From the NCBI GenBank assembly GCA_009840635.1, contig VXNL01000058.1, positions 1 through 60,827 on the forward strand: DNA of 60,827 nt. Reading direction: 5' to 3'. The notes beneath the pieces were generated by a model. It had not been told where the DNA came from. It did not search any database and saw nothing but the letters and a program-made list of their open reading frames with translations. This stretch comes from Acidobacteriota bacterium (lineage in GTDB: Bacteria; Acidobacteriota; Vicinamibacteria; Marinacidobacterales; Marinacidobacteraceae). Below are positions 50,766-59,841 of this stretch, piece after piece. Made by a program: the position numbers and the translations under genes. Each line of letters starts with the position of its first letter. Within the stretch, counting starts at the first letter, position 1.

Positions 50766-51287
50766 TCAGCGGGACCCGCCGCCCTGCTCCTGTGCGAACG
50801 CCTCGAGACGGCGGACGAAGTCGGTGGCGGCGGACCGGAAACTGCCCGTCTCGGTCGCGCCGGTGCCGGAACCCTGGATCTGTTTCCGGTTTCCGTCCAC
50901 CCGCACCACCGCATCGAAGGAGAAGAAGTCGCGCCCGCGTGATTCGAAGACGCGGTTCGGGGTGAAACCGGCGGGGCCGCCCACATGCCTCAACTCGCTC
51001 GAGACGGCCTGCGCACCGAAGATCATGATCCGAACGTCGGCTGCGTCGGCCGACTCCACCACCCGGAACCGCTCGGGCAGATCCACCAGCTCGTCCGTGA
51101 GAGCAATCACTGCGTTGGTCAGCCGGACATCCAGATCGGCGTCCACTTCACCCGCCCGCGACACGAAGACGGCGTACGGCTCCGAAGATTCCAGCGAGCC
51201 GTCGGGGCGCGGCACCGCAACTGCCGGAACCAGGACAGCCACGGTCACCGCGAAATCCAAGCCCCGACGGTAAGAAGAGTTCCGCAT
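50766..51287 (-). CDS. unrecognised exported protein, divergent tandem-paralogue family member 1
   Basis: The 173-residue protein starts at ATG 51287, behind a GAGGAG ribosome binding site, rather than at the upstream in-frame ATG. A signal-like helix is followed by SSEPYAVFVSRAGEVDADLD, then RFRVVESADAADVRIMIFG, a SFDAVVRVDG strand and SFRSAATDFVRRLEAFAQEQ. The layout (xVFV, ExADAADV, xDAVVxxG, SxRxAAxxFxxxLExF) aligns with the three following genes, but identity is low. It leads the four-gene array. Function unknown. Confidence 0.7.
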   Translation of the reverse strand: MRNSSYRRGLDFAVTVAVLVPAVAVPRPDGSLESSEPYAVFVSRAGEVDADLDVRLTNAVIALTDELVDLPERFRVVESADAADVRIMIFGAQAVSSELRHVGGPAGFTPNRVFESRGRDFFSFDAVVRVDGNRKQIQGSGTGATETGSFRSAATDFVRRLEAFAQEQGGGSR

Positions 51288-51364
51288 ATCGCGCTCCTCG
51301 CAAGAGCCTTGGGCAAGCAAACTCCATGCTACGAGTGCCCCCGCGGCAAGCGCAAAGGCGAGCC

Positions 51365-52660
51365 TCAGCTGTCCGCGGAGTCAGGGACGAACCGATCGCC
51401 TGCCGCGGCGAATGGCTCGATTTCCTCGCCCCCCTGGAAGGCGCCGATCACCGCTTCCCGGAGCGACAGCCTTACGACTTCGCCGGGGTCCGGGAACAAC
51501 CGCTCCTCGAGTTCCGCGATCCGCTCGGGCTCCGACCGGGTACGGGGGGATCCGGCGATCAGAGCGCAGCAGTCTTTCGCCGGCACGGCGGAGGTTTCCC
51601 AAGTGCCGATCTTCTGGGCCCGGTCCATGATGGCTACCTTGTCGAGCCCGACCAGCGGCCGCAGGACGGGTAGCGAGAGCGCGGCGTCTACGCTGATGAG
51701 GTTTTCGAGCGTCTGGGACGCGACCTGGGAAAGGCTGTCGCCGGTCGTCAGCGCCGCTGCTCCGAACTTCCGGGCCACGACCTCGCCGCAACGGAAGGCG
51801 AACCGCCGGAACAGCAGGGCCTCGTGGCCGGTTCTGCTCCCGGTGAGCCGCAGGTCGAAGTAGGTGTAAGGAACGAGCACCAGCCGCGATCGGCCCGTGT
51901 AGCGCGAAAGGATGCGGACGAGGTCCGCCGCCTTGCGGGCGGCGGGCGAATCCGAATCCGGACGGGAGGGCGTGAGATGGACGAAGTCGAGCGAGGCTCC
52001 CCTTCCCGCCATCATCCAGGCCGCCACCGGCGAGTCGAACCCGCCGGAGAGCATCCCCACCAGCCGGCCCGCGACCCCGACCGGAAGCCCGCCGGGCCCT
52101 TTCACCCGGCGCGTCCAGAGGTAGATGGCTTCTTCATGAGGTTCGATGAAGACCGTGAGCGCCGGGTTCGAGAGGTCCACGCGGTCCCACTCCGTGCGCT
52201 CCAGAATGGCGCGCCCCACCGACTCGGCGATGGCCTGCGAGCGGACGGGGAAGTTCCGGTCCCGGCGCCGCACCCGCAGGGCGAAGCCCGTCTCCGGCTC
52301 CGGCCGCGCATCGGCTGCCAATCCGCAGGCGAGGGTGGTCGTGTCGTCCAGCAACCGCTCGGGCGAGAGGGTTTCACCGCGCGGACGAGGAATCACGAAG
52401 CACGGAAGCGCAAGCTCGACGCCGAAAACGGTCGCGATCGCCGTGAGGGCCCGGTCGAGCGCCGCGGTCTCCCCCGGCGGAACCTCGATCCACACCCGGT
52501 CGCCGGCCGAACTCGTCCGCCAGCGCAGCCCGATGCCGCGAAGCCGCTGTCCCAGATTGCGCTTCAGCGCTTCGCGGAAGGAGGGCCGGTTTCTGCCCTT
52601 GATACGGATCTCGGGCGATCTGATGAGGATCCGCCGCGGGGAATCCGGCGCCGGACTCAC
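51365..52660 (-). CDS. thiI: tRNA 4-thiouridine synthase ThiI
   Basis: The 431-residue enzyme has an N-terminal ferredoxin-like/THUMP region beginning ILIRSPEIRIKGRNRPSF. It also has a PP-loop ATP site GMLSGGFDSPVAAW and a conserved KDCCALI near the C-terminus. There is no rhodanese extension, unlike E. coli ThiI. It adds sulfur at tRNA U8 and may also feed thiazole synthesis. GTG at 52660 fits the family N-terminus; longer in-frame sequence would run through the tRNA genes. It lies downstream of two tRNA genes on the same strand. Confidence 0.92.
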   Translation of the reverse strand: MSPAPDSPRRILIRSPEIRIKGRNRPSFREALKRNLGQRLRGIGLRWRTSSAGDRVWIEVPPGETAALDRALTAIATVFGVELALPCFVIPRPRGETLSPERLLDDTTTLACGLAADARPEPETGFALRVRRRDRNFPVRSQAIAESVGRAILERTEWDRVDLSNPALTVFIEPHEEAIYLWTRRVKGPGGLPVGVAGRLVGMLSGGFDSPVAAWMMAGRGASLDFVHLTPSRPDSDSPAARKAADLVRILSRYTGRSRLVLVPYTYFDLRLTGSRTGHEALLFRRFAFRCGEVVARKFGAAALTTGDSLSQVASQTLENLISVDAALSLPVLRPLVGLDKVAIMDRAQKIGTWETSAVPAKDCCALIAGSPRTRSEPERIAELEERLFPDPGEVVRLSLREAVIGAFQGGEEIEPFAAAGDRFVPDSADS

Positions 52661-52816
52661 GGCGATTCCGGGATGCCGCCCCGCGGCATCTGACGAGTTG
52701 GGAAGACTTTCCTGCACGACGGGGACGGGGTGGGGGTCTCCCTCCCGACCGCGATGGTACGCCGACCCCGCAACGGATAGGGTGAACGGCCCGGGGCGGA
52801 TCGATCCCGCATCGGG

Positions 52817-52893
<77 letters not shown>

Positions 52894-52911
52894 AACCCGA
52901 TGCGACCGCGC

Positions 52912-52988
52912 TGGTACGCCTGAGAGGATTCGAACCTCTGACTTCTTGCTCCGGAGGCAAGCGCTCTAATCCACTGAGCTACAGGCGC
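52912..52988 (-). tRNA. tRNA-Arg (anticodon CCG)
   Basis: The 77-nt cloverleaf on the minus strand includes an encoded CCA. The acceptor stem begins GCGCCTG, the anticodon stem CTTGC/GCAAG encloses CTCCGGA giving anticodon CCG, and the T loop is GGTTCGAATCC. It lies 18 nt upstream of tRNA-Lys on the same strand, probably in one transcript. Confidence 0.95.
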
Positions 52989-53030
52989 TCCCAGCGAAAC
53001 GCGGAAGGTTACCGTAGGCGGAGGTTCCCT

Positions 53031-54002
53031 CTATGGCCGCCTTCCGGCCAGCCGTCGCAGGAGTTCCTCCTTCAGTCCGGGATCGGGGGTGTGGCACCAG
53101 GTCACGGGCCATCCCTCCGGCGCATCGGTCCGGACGAGCCACGGTTTGGTGCCTTCAGTGTCCGAGTACCCGTCGGCAGGACCCTCCCGGATGACGACCG
53201 AGGTTTCGTCGCAGTGGAGGAGTTCCGGGGCCACCAGAAAGGACACGGCGAAGGAATCGAACGGGTAGGTCGCCCGGCGTCCATAGCTGTCGCCGAACCA
53301 GTCGAGATAGTCCTCGATCGGACGGCGGAAGAACTCCCCGAACGGGGTGTCCCACACCGAAACCCATTCCTCGGCGTCGATCGGCAGTTTCGCGGCGAGT
53401 TCGAACGGCGCCAGGACCACCGGAGCCCCGCTTCCCACGACGACCTCCGCGGCCTCCGGATCGAGTTCGAAATTGAAATCGAGCAGATTCGGCCCGCCTC
53501 CCGGGAAGGTCAGCGCCTCCCCGGCGCGCCGGCCGATCACCAGGATCACCGTCTCGACGCGATCCGCCAGGTCGGGCCGCTCGCGGAGCGCGGCGGCCAC
53601 GTTGGTCGCCGGTCCGAGCGCCAGCACGGTCAGCGGTTCTTCTTCCAGCGCCGCGATGAGGGCCCGGGACGCCGGGGTCGGGTCCGGAGAAGCTACGGCG
53701 CTCCCCCTATGGACCCCGACATCCGCCGGAGCGAAGCGAGCCACGATCTCCCGGGCGATGGCGTAGCCGCGGTCCACCGGGGCGTTCCCGAACACCACGC
53801 TGACCCCGGCGACCCGCAGCTCCGGCGAATGGAACGCCTGCACCATCGCGACGCCGTCGTCCGGCTCGTGACCCCCGGGCATGACCGCGGGGTCCACGTC
53901 GAGCCAGACGGCGCGGGGGGGCGCCGGCGGCGGATCGGCGGCTCCGGCGCAGGCGCCGGCCAGCAGCGCGGCCGCCGCCAGCGAACCGCGCGCGGTGCTC
54001 AA
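53031..54002 (-). CDS. nucleoside hydrolase family lipoprotein
   Basis: The 323-residue protein has a lipobox (LAAAALLAGAC). The inosine-uridine nucleoside hydrolase fold follows: WLDVDPAVMPGGHEPDDGVAM carries the calcium-binding Asp cluster, with an insertion between the first Asp and the DD pair. LTVLALGPATNVAAAL and FNFELDPEAAEVV are also present. Family enzymes hydrolyse the N-glycosidic bond of ribonucleosides. The TTG start at 54002 overlaps the stop of the acyl-CoA dehydrogenase gene (TTGA), so the two are coupled although functionally unrelated. Confidence 0.88.
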   Translation of the reverse strand: MSTARGSLAAAALLAGACAGAADPPPAPPRAVWLDVDPAVMPGGHEPDDGVAMVQAFHSPELRVAGVSVVFGNAPVDRGYAIAREIVARFAPADVGVHRGSAVASPDPTPASRALIAALEEEPLTVLALGPATNVAAALRERPDLADRVETVILVIGRRAGEALTFPGGGPNLLDFNFELDPEAAEVVVGSGAPVVLAPFELAAKLPIDAEEWVSVWDTPFGEFFRRPIEDYLDWFGDSYGRRATYPFDSFAVSFLVAPELLHCDETSVVIREGPADGYSDTEGTKPWLVRTDAPEGWPVTWCHTPDPGLKEELLRRLAGRRP

Positions 54003-55915
54003 ACCCCGACGGGCGTCCCGGTGGGGCGTTCTTCCGCCGGAACTTCGACCTCTGTCGGCGGGTCGTACGAATTCGGCACCCGGCCAGCGAGAAGAGTGGG
54101 GAAGTCGCCCTTCAGGAAACCCTGGGCAAGCGCATAGGTCTGCGCGTCCTCGTTCCGCCGGAGGCCCCGCCGCAACGCCTCGATGCGGATCCGGGAGCCC
54201 GCGCAGAAGTCCTCGACCAGCGGGAGCACGTCCTCCCTTCTCTCGCCGCGGGCGATCAGCGCTTCGGCACGAACGACCGTTGCGACCTGCGCGTAGAGCT
54301 CCGCGCCGAAATCCACGAAGCGCCAGAGAAGCATCTGCCGCTTCTCGAGCCCGGGGCCGTACCGGAGCATCGCGTGAAAGAGGCTGCGCGCCAGCCGGCG
54401 GCTACTGCGGGCCACGAAGCGGAGATGGCGCCGCGCCCAGGGCTCGCCGCCGGAGGGTGCGCCGGCCGGCAGCCACTGGCGCAGGTACCAGGGCACGTAG
54501 AAGAACCCGGCGCGGATGGCGGTCGCGAGCCGCTTCGAGAGCGGCAGCGAGGGATTCATCACCGCGCCCGCGCGGCTCAGGTGAGGGTCCATCACCTCGC
54601 GGGCGATGAAGAGGCGCAGGATTTCGCTCGAACCCTCGAAGATGGTGTTGATCCGGTTGTCGCGCAAGGTTCTTTCGGCCGGGAAGGGCCGTTCCCCGCG
54701 TGCGGCGAGCGAGGCCGCGGTCTCGTAGCCCCGTCCGCCCAGGACCTGGACGGTCTCGTCGGCGATCCGCCACGCCGCCTCGCTCGCGTACATCTTGGAG
54801 ATGGCGGCCTCGATGCGGATGTCCGCGCCGCCGATGTCCACGAGCATGGAAGTGAGGTCGGACATCGCGTCCATCGCAAACGTCGTCGAGGCCATCCGTC
54901 CGATCTTGTCGGCGATCGCCGCGTGCTCGCCAACGGGCGCTCCCCACTGCACCCGCTCCCGGGCCCAGGTCCTGGAGATGTACAGCGAGCGCTTGGCCGT
55001 CCCGATGCAGATCCCGGGGAGAGTGAGCCGGCCCGTGTTCAGCGTCGTCAGGGCGACCCGCAGCCCCTTTCCCACCGGACCCAGGACGTTCTCGCGGGGG
55101 ATCCGAACGCCGGTGAAGCGCATCACTCCGTTGTAGAGCGCCTTCAGCCCCATGAAATGGCAGCGGCGCACGACTTCGACCCCCGGCCAGCGCGTATCCA
55201 CGATGAACGTGGTGATGCCGGCCCGCCCTCCCGGCGACTCCGCGGGGGTGCGCGCCATGACCACCAGCCAGCGCGCCCTGGTGCCGTTCGTGCACCAGAG
55301 CTTTTCGCCGTTCAGGACAAAGAACCGGCCGTCTGGAGTCGGCTCGGCATGCGCCTGCATGCGAGCGGCATCCGACCCAACGGTGGTTTCGGTGAGCGCG
55401 AACGCGGAAATGTCACCCGCCGCCACCTGGGGCAGGAACTCCGCCTTTTGTTCCTCGGTGCCGAACAGCAGGATGGGCTGGGCGATCCCGATCGACTGGT
55501 GGGCGGAGATGAGGGAAGCCAGGCTCCCGCAGTGGCTGCCGAGCAGAATGGCGGACCGGGTGTAGGTCCGCTGGGACAGCCCGAGCCCTCCGTAGCGCTT
55601 GGGGATCTTGATCCCGAAGGCGCCCATGGCCGCGAGATCGCGGAACACCTGATCGGGAATCTCGCCGGTGCGGTCGATCTCGTCGGCGTCCACCTCCTCA
55701 AGGAGGTACGACTCGAGCCGCTCGAGGAAGGCTTCACCCTCCGGCTCAACCCCGCTGTCGGGGTAGGGGCGAACGATCCCCGGGGAGAATCGGCCCAGGA
55801 ACAAGCCCCCGGCAAAGGTTGGATACCGCCATCCCGCCTCCCGCGCCGCCTCGGTGAGTTCGAACGCGGCACGCTTGCCGGCCGACATCCGGGAGGTGTC
55901 GATGGCGTTGGTCAT
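53999..55915 (-). CDS. acyl-CoA dehydrogenase (long-chain, extended C-terminus)
   Basis: The 638-residue flavoprotein has ACAD motifs: FALTETTVGSDAARMQ, the GEKLWCTNGT region, and IFEGSSEILRLFIARE, which contains the catalytic-base region. A C-terminal extension of about 200 residues resembles VLCAD/ACAD9-type long-chain enzymes. It would catalyse alpha,beta-dehydrogenation of fatty acyl-CoA. ATG start at 55915, with a TAGAAT box 12 nt upstream (55928-55933) in the divergent gap 55916-56091. It is coupled to the nucleoside hydrolase gene. Confidence 0.93.
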   Translation of the reverse strand: MTNAIDTSRMSAGKRAAFELTEAAREAGWRYPTFAGGLFLGRFSPGIVRPYPDSGVEPEGEAFLERLESYLLEEVDADEIDRTGEIPDQVFRDLAAMGAFGIKIPKRYGGLGLSQRTYTRSAILLGSHCGSLASLISAHQSIGIAQPILLFGTEEQKAEFLPQVAAGDISAFALTETTVGSDAARMQAHAEPTPDGRFFVLNGEKLWCTNGTRARWLVVMARTPAESPGGRAGITTFIVDTRWPGVEVVRRCHFMGLKALYNGVMRFTGVRIPRENVLGPVGKGLRVALTTLNTGRLTLPGICIGTAKRSLYISRTWARERVQWGAPVGEHAAIADKIGRMASTTFAMDAMSDLTSMLVDIGGADIRIEAAISKMYASEAAWRIADETVQVLGGRGYETAASLAARGERPFPAERTLRDNRINTIFEGSSEILRLFIAREVMDPHLSRAGAVMNPSLPLSKRLATAIRAGFFYVPWYLRQWLPAGAPSGGEPWARRHLRFVARSSRRLARSLFHAMLRYGPGLEKRQMLLWRFVDFGAELYAQVATVVRAEALIARGERREDVLPLVEDFCAGSRIRIEALRRGLRRNEDAQTYALAQGFLKGDFPTLLAGRVPNSYDPPTEVEVPAEERPTGTPVGV

Positions 55916-55927
55916 GACGGACCCCCG

Positions 55928-55933
55928 ATTCTA
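55928..55933 (-). promoter_or_regulatory. candidate -10 box TAGAAT for the acyl-CoA dehydrogenase gene
   Basis: TAGAAT on the minus strand ends 12 nt before the acyl-CoA dehydrogenase ATG in the divergent 176-bp gap. A Shine-Dalgarno match in the spacer is weak at best. Confidence 0.3.
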
Positions 55934-56091
55934 AGCACCTCCCGGTCGCGACCGACGTTCGGTCCCGCTATCCTCCTCTTCACGGACGTCGGCTGGCGGA
56001 CCCCTTCGGGTGGTGGGGTTGTTTCCCCGATCGGCCGTTCCGAATCTTCCGGGACGCCGATCCGCCGAACAGCCCGACGGAAGGAGATCCG

Positions 56092-56526
56092 ATGACCAGC
56101 CTGCTAGCGATGCTTCTCGCGCTGCCGAGCGCCGTGGAGTGGAAGACCTTCGAGTACATGGGAGTGCACGGGGCCGAGTTCGTCGTCGGCGCCCACACCG
56201 GGATCATGGTCCAGTGCAATGAGGAGCAGGAGCAGATTCTCATGACGGTCCACGTTCCGCATGAAGACAGCGCTCCGTCCGGGCGGCAGAACCGGACGCT
56301 CTACGTGCAGATCGACGGTGGGGACACCCGGAGCATCGAGAAGGCGGAGGACCGGCCCTTTCCCGGGATCTTCCAGTTCGAGCCGGAGGAGTGGTTCGTG
56401 GACTTCCTGCTCGCCGGCGGCAGCCTGGCGGTGCGATTCGAGGGCGCCACGATGGAGGTGGCGGTGGACCCGGCCATCATGGAGATGACCCTCGACCACT
56501 GCACGGGCGGCGTGCACGTTCACTGA
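56092..56526 (+). CDS. small exported protein of unknown function
   Basis: The 144-residue protein has a very short hydrophobic leader (TSLLAMLLALPSA) and AAGGAG 6 nt before the ATG. The body is acidic and beta-rich and ends in a His-containing tail (DHCTGGVHVH). C41 and C138 could form one disulfide. I do not recognise a family. It is the only plus-strand gene between qhpE and the right edge. Confidence 0.7.
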   Translation: MTSLLAMLLALPSAVEWKTFEYMGVHGAEFVVGAHTGIMVQCNEEQEQILMTVHVPHEDSAPSGRQNRTLYVQIDGGDTRSIEKAEDRPFPGIFQFEPEEWFVDFLLAGGSLAVRFEGATMEVAVDPAIMEMTLDHCTGGVHVH

Positions 56527-56577
56527 GCGAAACGCGACGGGCGGGCATCGGACCCGAGAACTCGGGATACCGGAGAT

Positions 56578-56781
56578 TCAGGAACCGATCAGTTCCGCGA
56601 TCCGGGTCCCGAGAAAGACGGGCCACACGAAGAGGCCCAGGAAGCCGCGCCAGAAGCCCAGGTCCAGGAAACCGATGGTGAACAGCCACCCGACCATCCA
56701 GAGGCCGAAGCCCAGTCCACCCTGATCGATCTTGATCCGCTGGGTCACTCGGGTTCGCTCCTCCACGACGGCACCGGTCAT
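56578..56781 (-). CDS. small conserved-looking two-segment membrane protein
   Basis: The 67-residue protein is counted from the ATG at 56781; an upstream ATG at 56793 is possible. A short charged N-terminus leads into GLGFGLWMVGWLFTIGFLDL and FWRGFLGLFVWPVFLG, two aromatic-rich membrane segments. This GWLFTIGF...WP..LG pattern occurs in short uncharacterised membrane proteins of many bacteria. It lies about 33 nt behind the SDR gene and probably ends that operon. Confidence 0.65.
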   Translation of the reverse strand: MTGAVVEERTRVTQRIKIDQGGLGFGLWMVGWLFTIGFLDLGFWRGFLGLFVWPVFLGTRIAELIGS

Positions 56782-56814
56782 CCTAGCGGCCAACGCGGCC
56801 GGACGAGCATTCGG

Positions 56815-57642
56815 TCAGGGCGCCTTCGGACGGCCGGAGAAGGTATCCATGGCGACGTGGATGCCGAAGAACGACGCAATCGGATCGAGCCAGCGGACGG
56901 GGAGCAGGCGCAGGAGCTTCAGGGAGTGGACGAACCAGGGAAGGACAACCACGGCGCGATTCCTCTCCACCGCGCGGATGACGGCGGAGGCGACCGTCGC
57001 CGGTTCCAGGATCGGTAACAGGAAAGGGAAGCGGGTGCGAACGCCGGCGAACATGCCGGTGGCCACGAAGAACGGGCAGATCAGGCTGGTTCCGACACCG
57101 GGCGCCGTCCGGCGCAACTCCGCCCGCAGCGATTCATGGAAGCCGACCGCACCGAACTTGGAAGCGCAGTAGTCGGAAAGGCGGGAAGCTCCGATCAGGC
57201 CGCCCGCCGACGCCATCGTGACCACGTGCCCCGCCCCGGCTTCGATCATGGCCGGCAGTACCGCCTGCGTCGTCCAGAAGAGCGCGGCGGTGTTGATCCG
57301 CAGGGTGCGCTGCACCTCTTCCGGCGATAGCTCCATCAGGGGTTTCCCGGAAACCACCCCGGCGTTGTTGACCAGGACTTCCACGTTGCCGAACGAGGCC
57401 GCGAGACGTTCCGCCGCCCTCGCGACCGCGTCCGGATTCCCGACATCCACCGCTTCCGAAACGACAAGCTGATTCCCGCGGGGACGGGCGGCGGCAATCC
57501 GCGCGGCCGCGTCGGGCAGCGCCCTCGAGTTCACGTCCCAGATGGCGACGTGGGCGCCCCGGGCCGCGGCTCCCTGAGCGATCAGCAGCCCCATGCCCTG
57601 CGCTCCACCCGTGACCAGCACGCGGCGGCCTTCCAGCTTCAC
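56815..57642 (-). CDS. short-chain dehydrogenase/reductase
   Basis: The 275-residue SDR has TGGAQGMGLLIAQG for the cofactor site, NNAG, and the catalytic pair in SAGG and YCASKFG. A hydrophobic C-terminal stretch (SLKLLRLLPVRWLDPIASFFG) suggests membrane association, as in retinol/steroid-type SDR16C members. It would reduce a carbonyl or oxidise an alcohol with NAD(P); the substrate is unknown. The GTG start overlaps the symporter stop (GTGA). Confidence 0.87.
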   Translation of the reverse strand: MKLEGRRVLVTGGAQGMGLLIAQGAAARGAHVAIWDVNSRALPDAAARIAAARPRGNQLVVSEAVDVGNPDAVARAAERLAASFGNVEVLVNNAGVVSGKPLMELSPEEVQRTLRINTAALFWTTQAVLPAMIEAGAGHVVTMASAGGLIGASRLSDYCASKFGAVGFHESLRAELRRTAPGVGTSLICPFFVATGMFAGVRTRFPFLLPILEPATVASAVIRAVERNRAVVVLPWFVHSLKLLRLLPVRWLDPIASFFGIHVAMDTFSGRPKAP

Positions 57643-59087
57643 CGCGAGTCACCCGCCGGACGGGCAAAGTACGGCGCGAGCGCCGACTCCGGGGGTGCGG
57701 CCGTGAAACGGCTCACCGCCACCCCCAGTACGAGGGAAACCAGCACCCCGGGCGCCGCGGGGTGGACCAGTTCCGGCCCCCATCCCGGCCAGGGCAGCGC
57801 GCCGCTCTGCCAGATGAAAACCCCCGCGACGCCCCCCACCATGGCGGCCAGGGCGCCCTCGCGGGTGAGGCCGCGCCAGAGGACGCCGAGGACGACCGGC
57901 ACGAAGAACGCACTCGCCATGATCGCGGTGAAGAGGAGCACGATGAACTGGACCAGTTCTCCCTCGCCGACGCCGCTCAGGATCAGCACCAGCGGCGCGA
58001 TGCCGACGATCAGGATCCCGAGGCGCGCCGCCAGCATCCTCGCCCGCGGGCTGGCCCTCGGCCTGAAGACGCCCAGGAGATCGTGGGAAAGCGCCGATCC
58101 GGCCACCAGCAGCAGCGAGTCCACGGTGGACATGATCGCCGAAACCACGGCGGCCAGCAGTACGGTCCCCAGGATGGGCGGCAGCGCGTAGGATGCGATC
58201 AGCGGCATGGCCAGGTCGCCGCTCGGGAGGATCGGGAACAGCCCCATGGCCCCGAGCGCGATCAGGAAGACCAGCAGGTTCACCCCGGTGGCCACGATCA
58301 TGGCGAGAAACAGACCCCGTCGGATCTCCCGCTGGCCGCGCATGGCGTAGAGACGCACCAGTTTTTCGGGGGTGGCGATCCCCCCGAGAAGGAAGGAAAT
58401 CCCCATCGTGAAGAGCAGTACGCCGGGGAGGGCGCCGAATTCGAAGGCCTCGGGCCGAAGAGTCTCGACGGCCACGAACAGCGCGCCGGGCCCGCCGAGC
58501 AGACGGAAGACCATCGGGACGGCCACCAGGGCGCCGATCACCATGACGACCAACTGCACGAGGTCGGTGTAGACGACCGCCACCATGCCGCCGATCGCGG
58601 TGTAGGCGAGCAGGATGACGGTGAAGAACACCATTCCCCAGACCGCGGGGATCCCGAACACGGTCTCGGCGATCAACCCGCCTGCGATGACCTGCGCCTG
58701 CACGTACACGGTGGCCGCGATCAGGATCACCACCGCCGCGAGCGCCCGGGCCCGCCGGCTGTAGTAGCGCCGCTCGATGAACGCCGGCAGGGTCAGCTCC
58801 CGGGTGCGGGCGAAGCGCGGGCCCAGGACTCCGGCCATGAACCAGTAGCTCAACGGGATGAATAGCACGAGCCAGGTGAACTCCCAGCCCACCGTGTGAA
58901 TCACCCCCACGGTGCCGATGTAGGTGCCGGCGCTCGCGTGGGTGGCGGCGAGCGTGGCGCCACCGAGCAGCCAGCCGAGCTTGCCCCCGGCGATCCAATA
59001 GTCGCCCTCGGTGCGGGTCCGCCTGAGCGCCACCGCCCCGATGGCGAAGATCGCCGCGAGATAGGCGCCGAAGACGATCGCGGTCAT
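57639..59087 (-). CDS. sodium:solute symporter (SSS family)
   Basis: The 482-residue membrane protein has about 13 hydrophobic segments. The SSS core includes GGKLGWLLGGATLAATHASAG near the start and later ALPPILGTVLLAAVVSAIMS and TVDSLLLVAGS, the Na-site helix signature. It would import an organic solute with sodium. It is coupled to an upstream 47-residue membrane protein gene (ATGA) and to the downstream SDR gene (GTGA). Substrate cannot be assigned. Confidence 0.9.
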   Translation of the reverse strand: MTAIVFGAYLAAIFAIGAVALRRTRTEGDYWIAGGKLGWLLGGATLAATHASAGTYIGTVGVIHTVGWEFTWLVLFIPLSYWFMAGVLGPRFARTRELTLPAFIERRYYSRRARALAAVVILIAATVYVQAQVIAGGLIAETVFGIPAVWGMVFFTVILLAYTAIGGMVAVVYTDLVQLVVMVIGALVAVPMVFRLLGGPGALFVAVETLRPEAFEFGALPGVLLFTMGISFLLGGIATPEKLVRLYAMRGQREIRRGLFLAMIVATGVNLLVFLIALGAMGLFPILPSGDLAMPLIASYALPPILGTVLLAAVVSAIMSTVDSLLLVAGSALSHDLLGVFRPRASPRARMLAARLGILIVGIAPLVLILSGVGEGELVQFIVLLFTAIMASAFFVPVVLGVLWRGLTREGALAAMVGGVAGVFIWQSGALPWPGWGPELVHPAAPGVLVSLVLGVAVSRFTAAPPESALAPYFARPAGDSR

Positions 59088-59227
59088 GGCGGGCCGTCCT
59101 CGGGGTGGTCGCGGGATTCCCGGCCCAGTTCTCCCGGTGGGGGTTCGAGCCGCCGCATCCAGAACCAGTACGCGAGCAGAATGGCGCCGAAGACCGCAAA
59201 CAGCCCCCAGAAGGAGAAGCGGCTCAT
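59084..59227 (-). CDS. 47-residue single-span membrane protein coupled to the symporter
   Basis: The ATG at 59227 overlaps the stop of the upstream exported-protein gene. The TGA at 59084 overlaps the ATG of the symporter. The protein has one aromatic membrane span (FSFWGLFAVFGAILLAYWFW) followed by a charged tail rich in Pro, Glu, Arg and Asp. Start/stop overlaps on both sides and one clean membrane helix argue for a real gene. It is probably a small accessory subunit of the symporter, as some SSS transporters have. Confidence 0.7.
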   Translation of the reverse strand: MSRFSFWGLFAVFGAILLAYWFWMRRLEPPPGELGRESRDHPEDGPP

Positions 59228-59835
59228 GGCGGGCTCGTCCCGGCGGGAGGTGACGGCGCGAGAAGCCGGCGCGCCCCGAAGACGCCGAGTCCGATCAAGA
59301 GGAGTGCCAGCGCCCCGTCCACGAAGGTGGCCAGGCCGATCGCGAACCCCTCCTCGGGCACGAGCCGGAACCTGAGGAGCGAAGGCGGCGCCGGAAGGTG
59401 CGCCTCGAGAGTCACGCCCTCGCCGTCCGCCGTGAGCGCCGGGAACGCGTCCGCGATCCGGTAGCCGGGAGGCGGGGTGATGCGTGCCGCAAACGCCGGC
59501 TCGGCCCCTGGTTCGGGGGCCTCGTCGGGGAGCGGGACCGGGACGTGGACCCAGCCGGCTGCGTCAGCCCGCGCGCTCGCCCGGAACAGGAGCGCACCGG
59601 CGGGGTCCCGTGCGAAACGCACCGGCGCCCGCCGCCAGTCCGTCTCCGGGGACGGCGCGAGGACATGAAACGCCTCGGAACCGGCGAACGGATGGTCCGG
59701 CGGGATCTGCGTGCGGACCGCTGCCTGGGCGGGACCCTCGAAGACCACCGTCATCTCCACCGCCGCCGGTTGAGCTGCGGCGGCGCCCGCCGGAAGGGAA
59801 AGGACCAGCCCCAGACAGCGGAGAGCCGGGCGCAC
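59224..59835 (-). CDS. exported protein of unknown function with C-terminal membrane anchor
   Basis: The GTG at 59835 begins a signal-like sequence (ALRCLGLVLSLPAGAAAAQ). Longer in-frame sequence continues into the MITE-like element and is rejected. The 203-residue protein has a beta-rich extracellular part with PPDHPFAGSEAFHVLAP. A C-terminal hydrophobic anchor (GLATFVDGALALLLIGLGVF) and a short basic/Pro tail follow. I do not recognise a family. It heads the five-gene minus-strand operon with the small membrane protein, symporter, SDR and second small membrane protein. Confidence 0.7.
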   Translation of the reverse strand: MRPALRCLGLVLSLPAGAAAAQPAAVEMTVVFEGPAQAAVRTQIPPDHPFAGSEAFHVLAPSPETDWRRAPVRFARDPAGALLFRASARADAAGWVHVPVPLPDEAPEPGAEPAFAARITPPPGYRIADAFPALTADGEGVTLEAHLPAPPSLLRFRLVPEEGFAIGLATFVDGALALLLIGLGVFGARRLLAPSPPAGTSPP

Positions 59836-59841
59836 TTGATT

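Noticed and set aside
49002..51287. Array considered as direct DNA repeats or a CRISPR-like locus
   Set aside because: Similarity is at protein level between four separate genes with own starts and signals. No short regularly spaced DNA repeats are present anywhere in the window.
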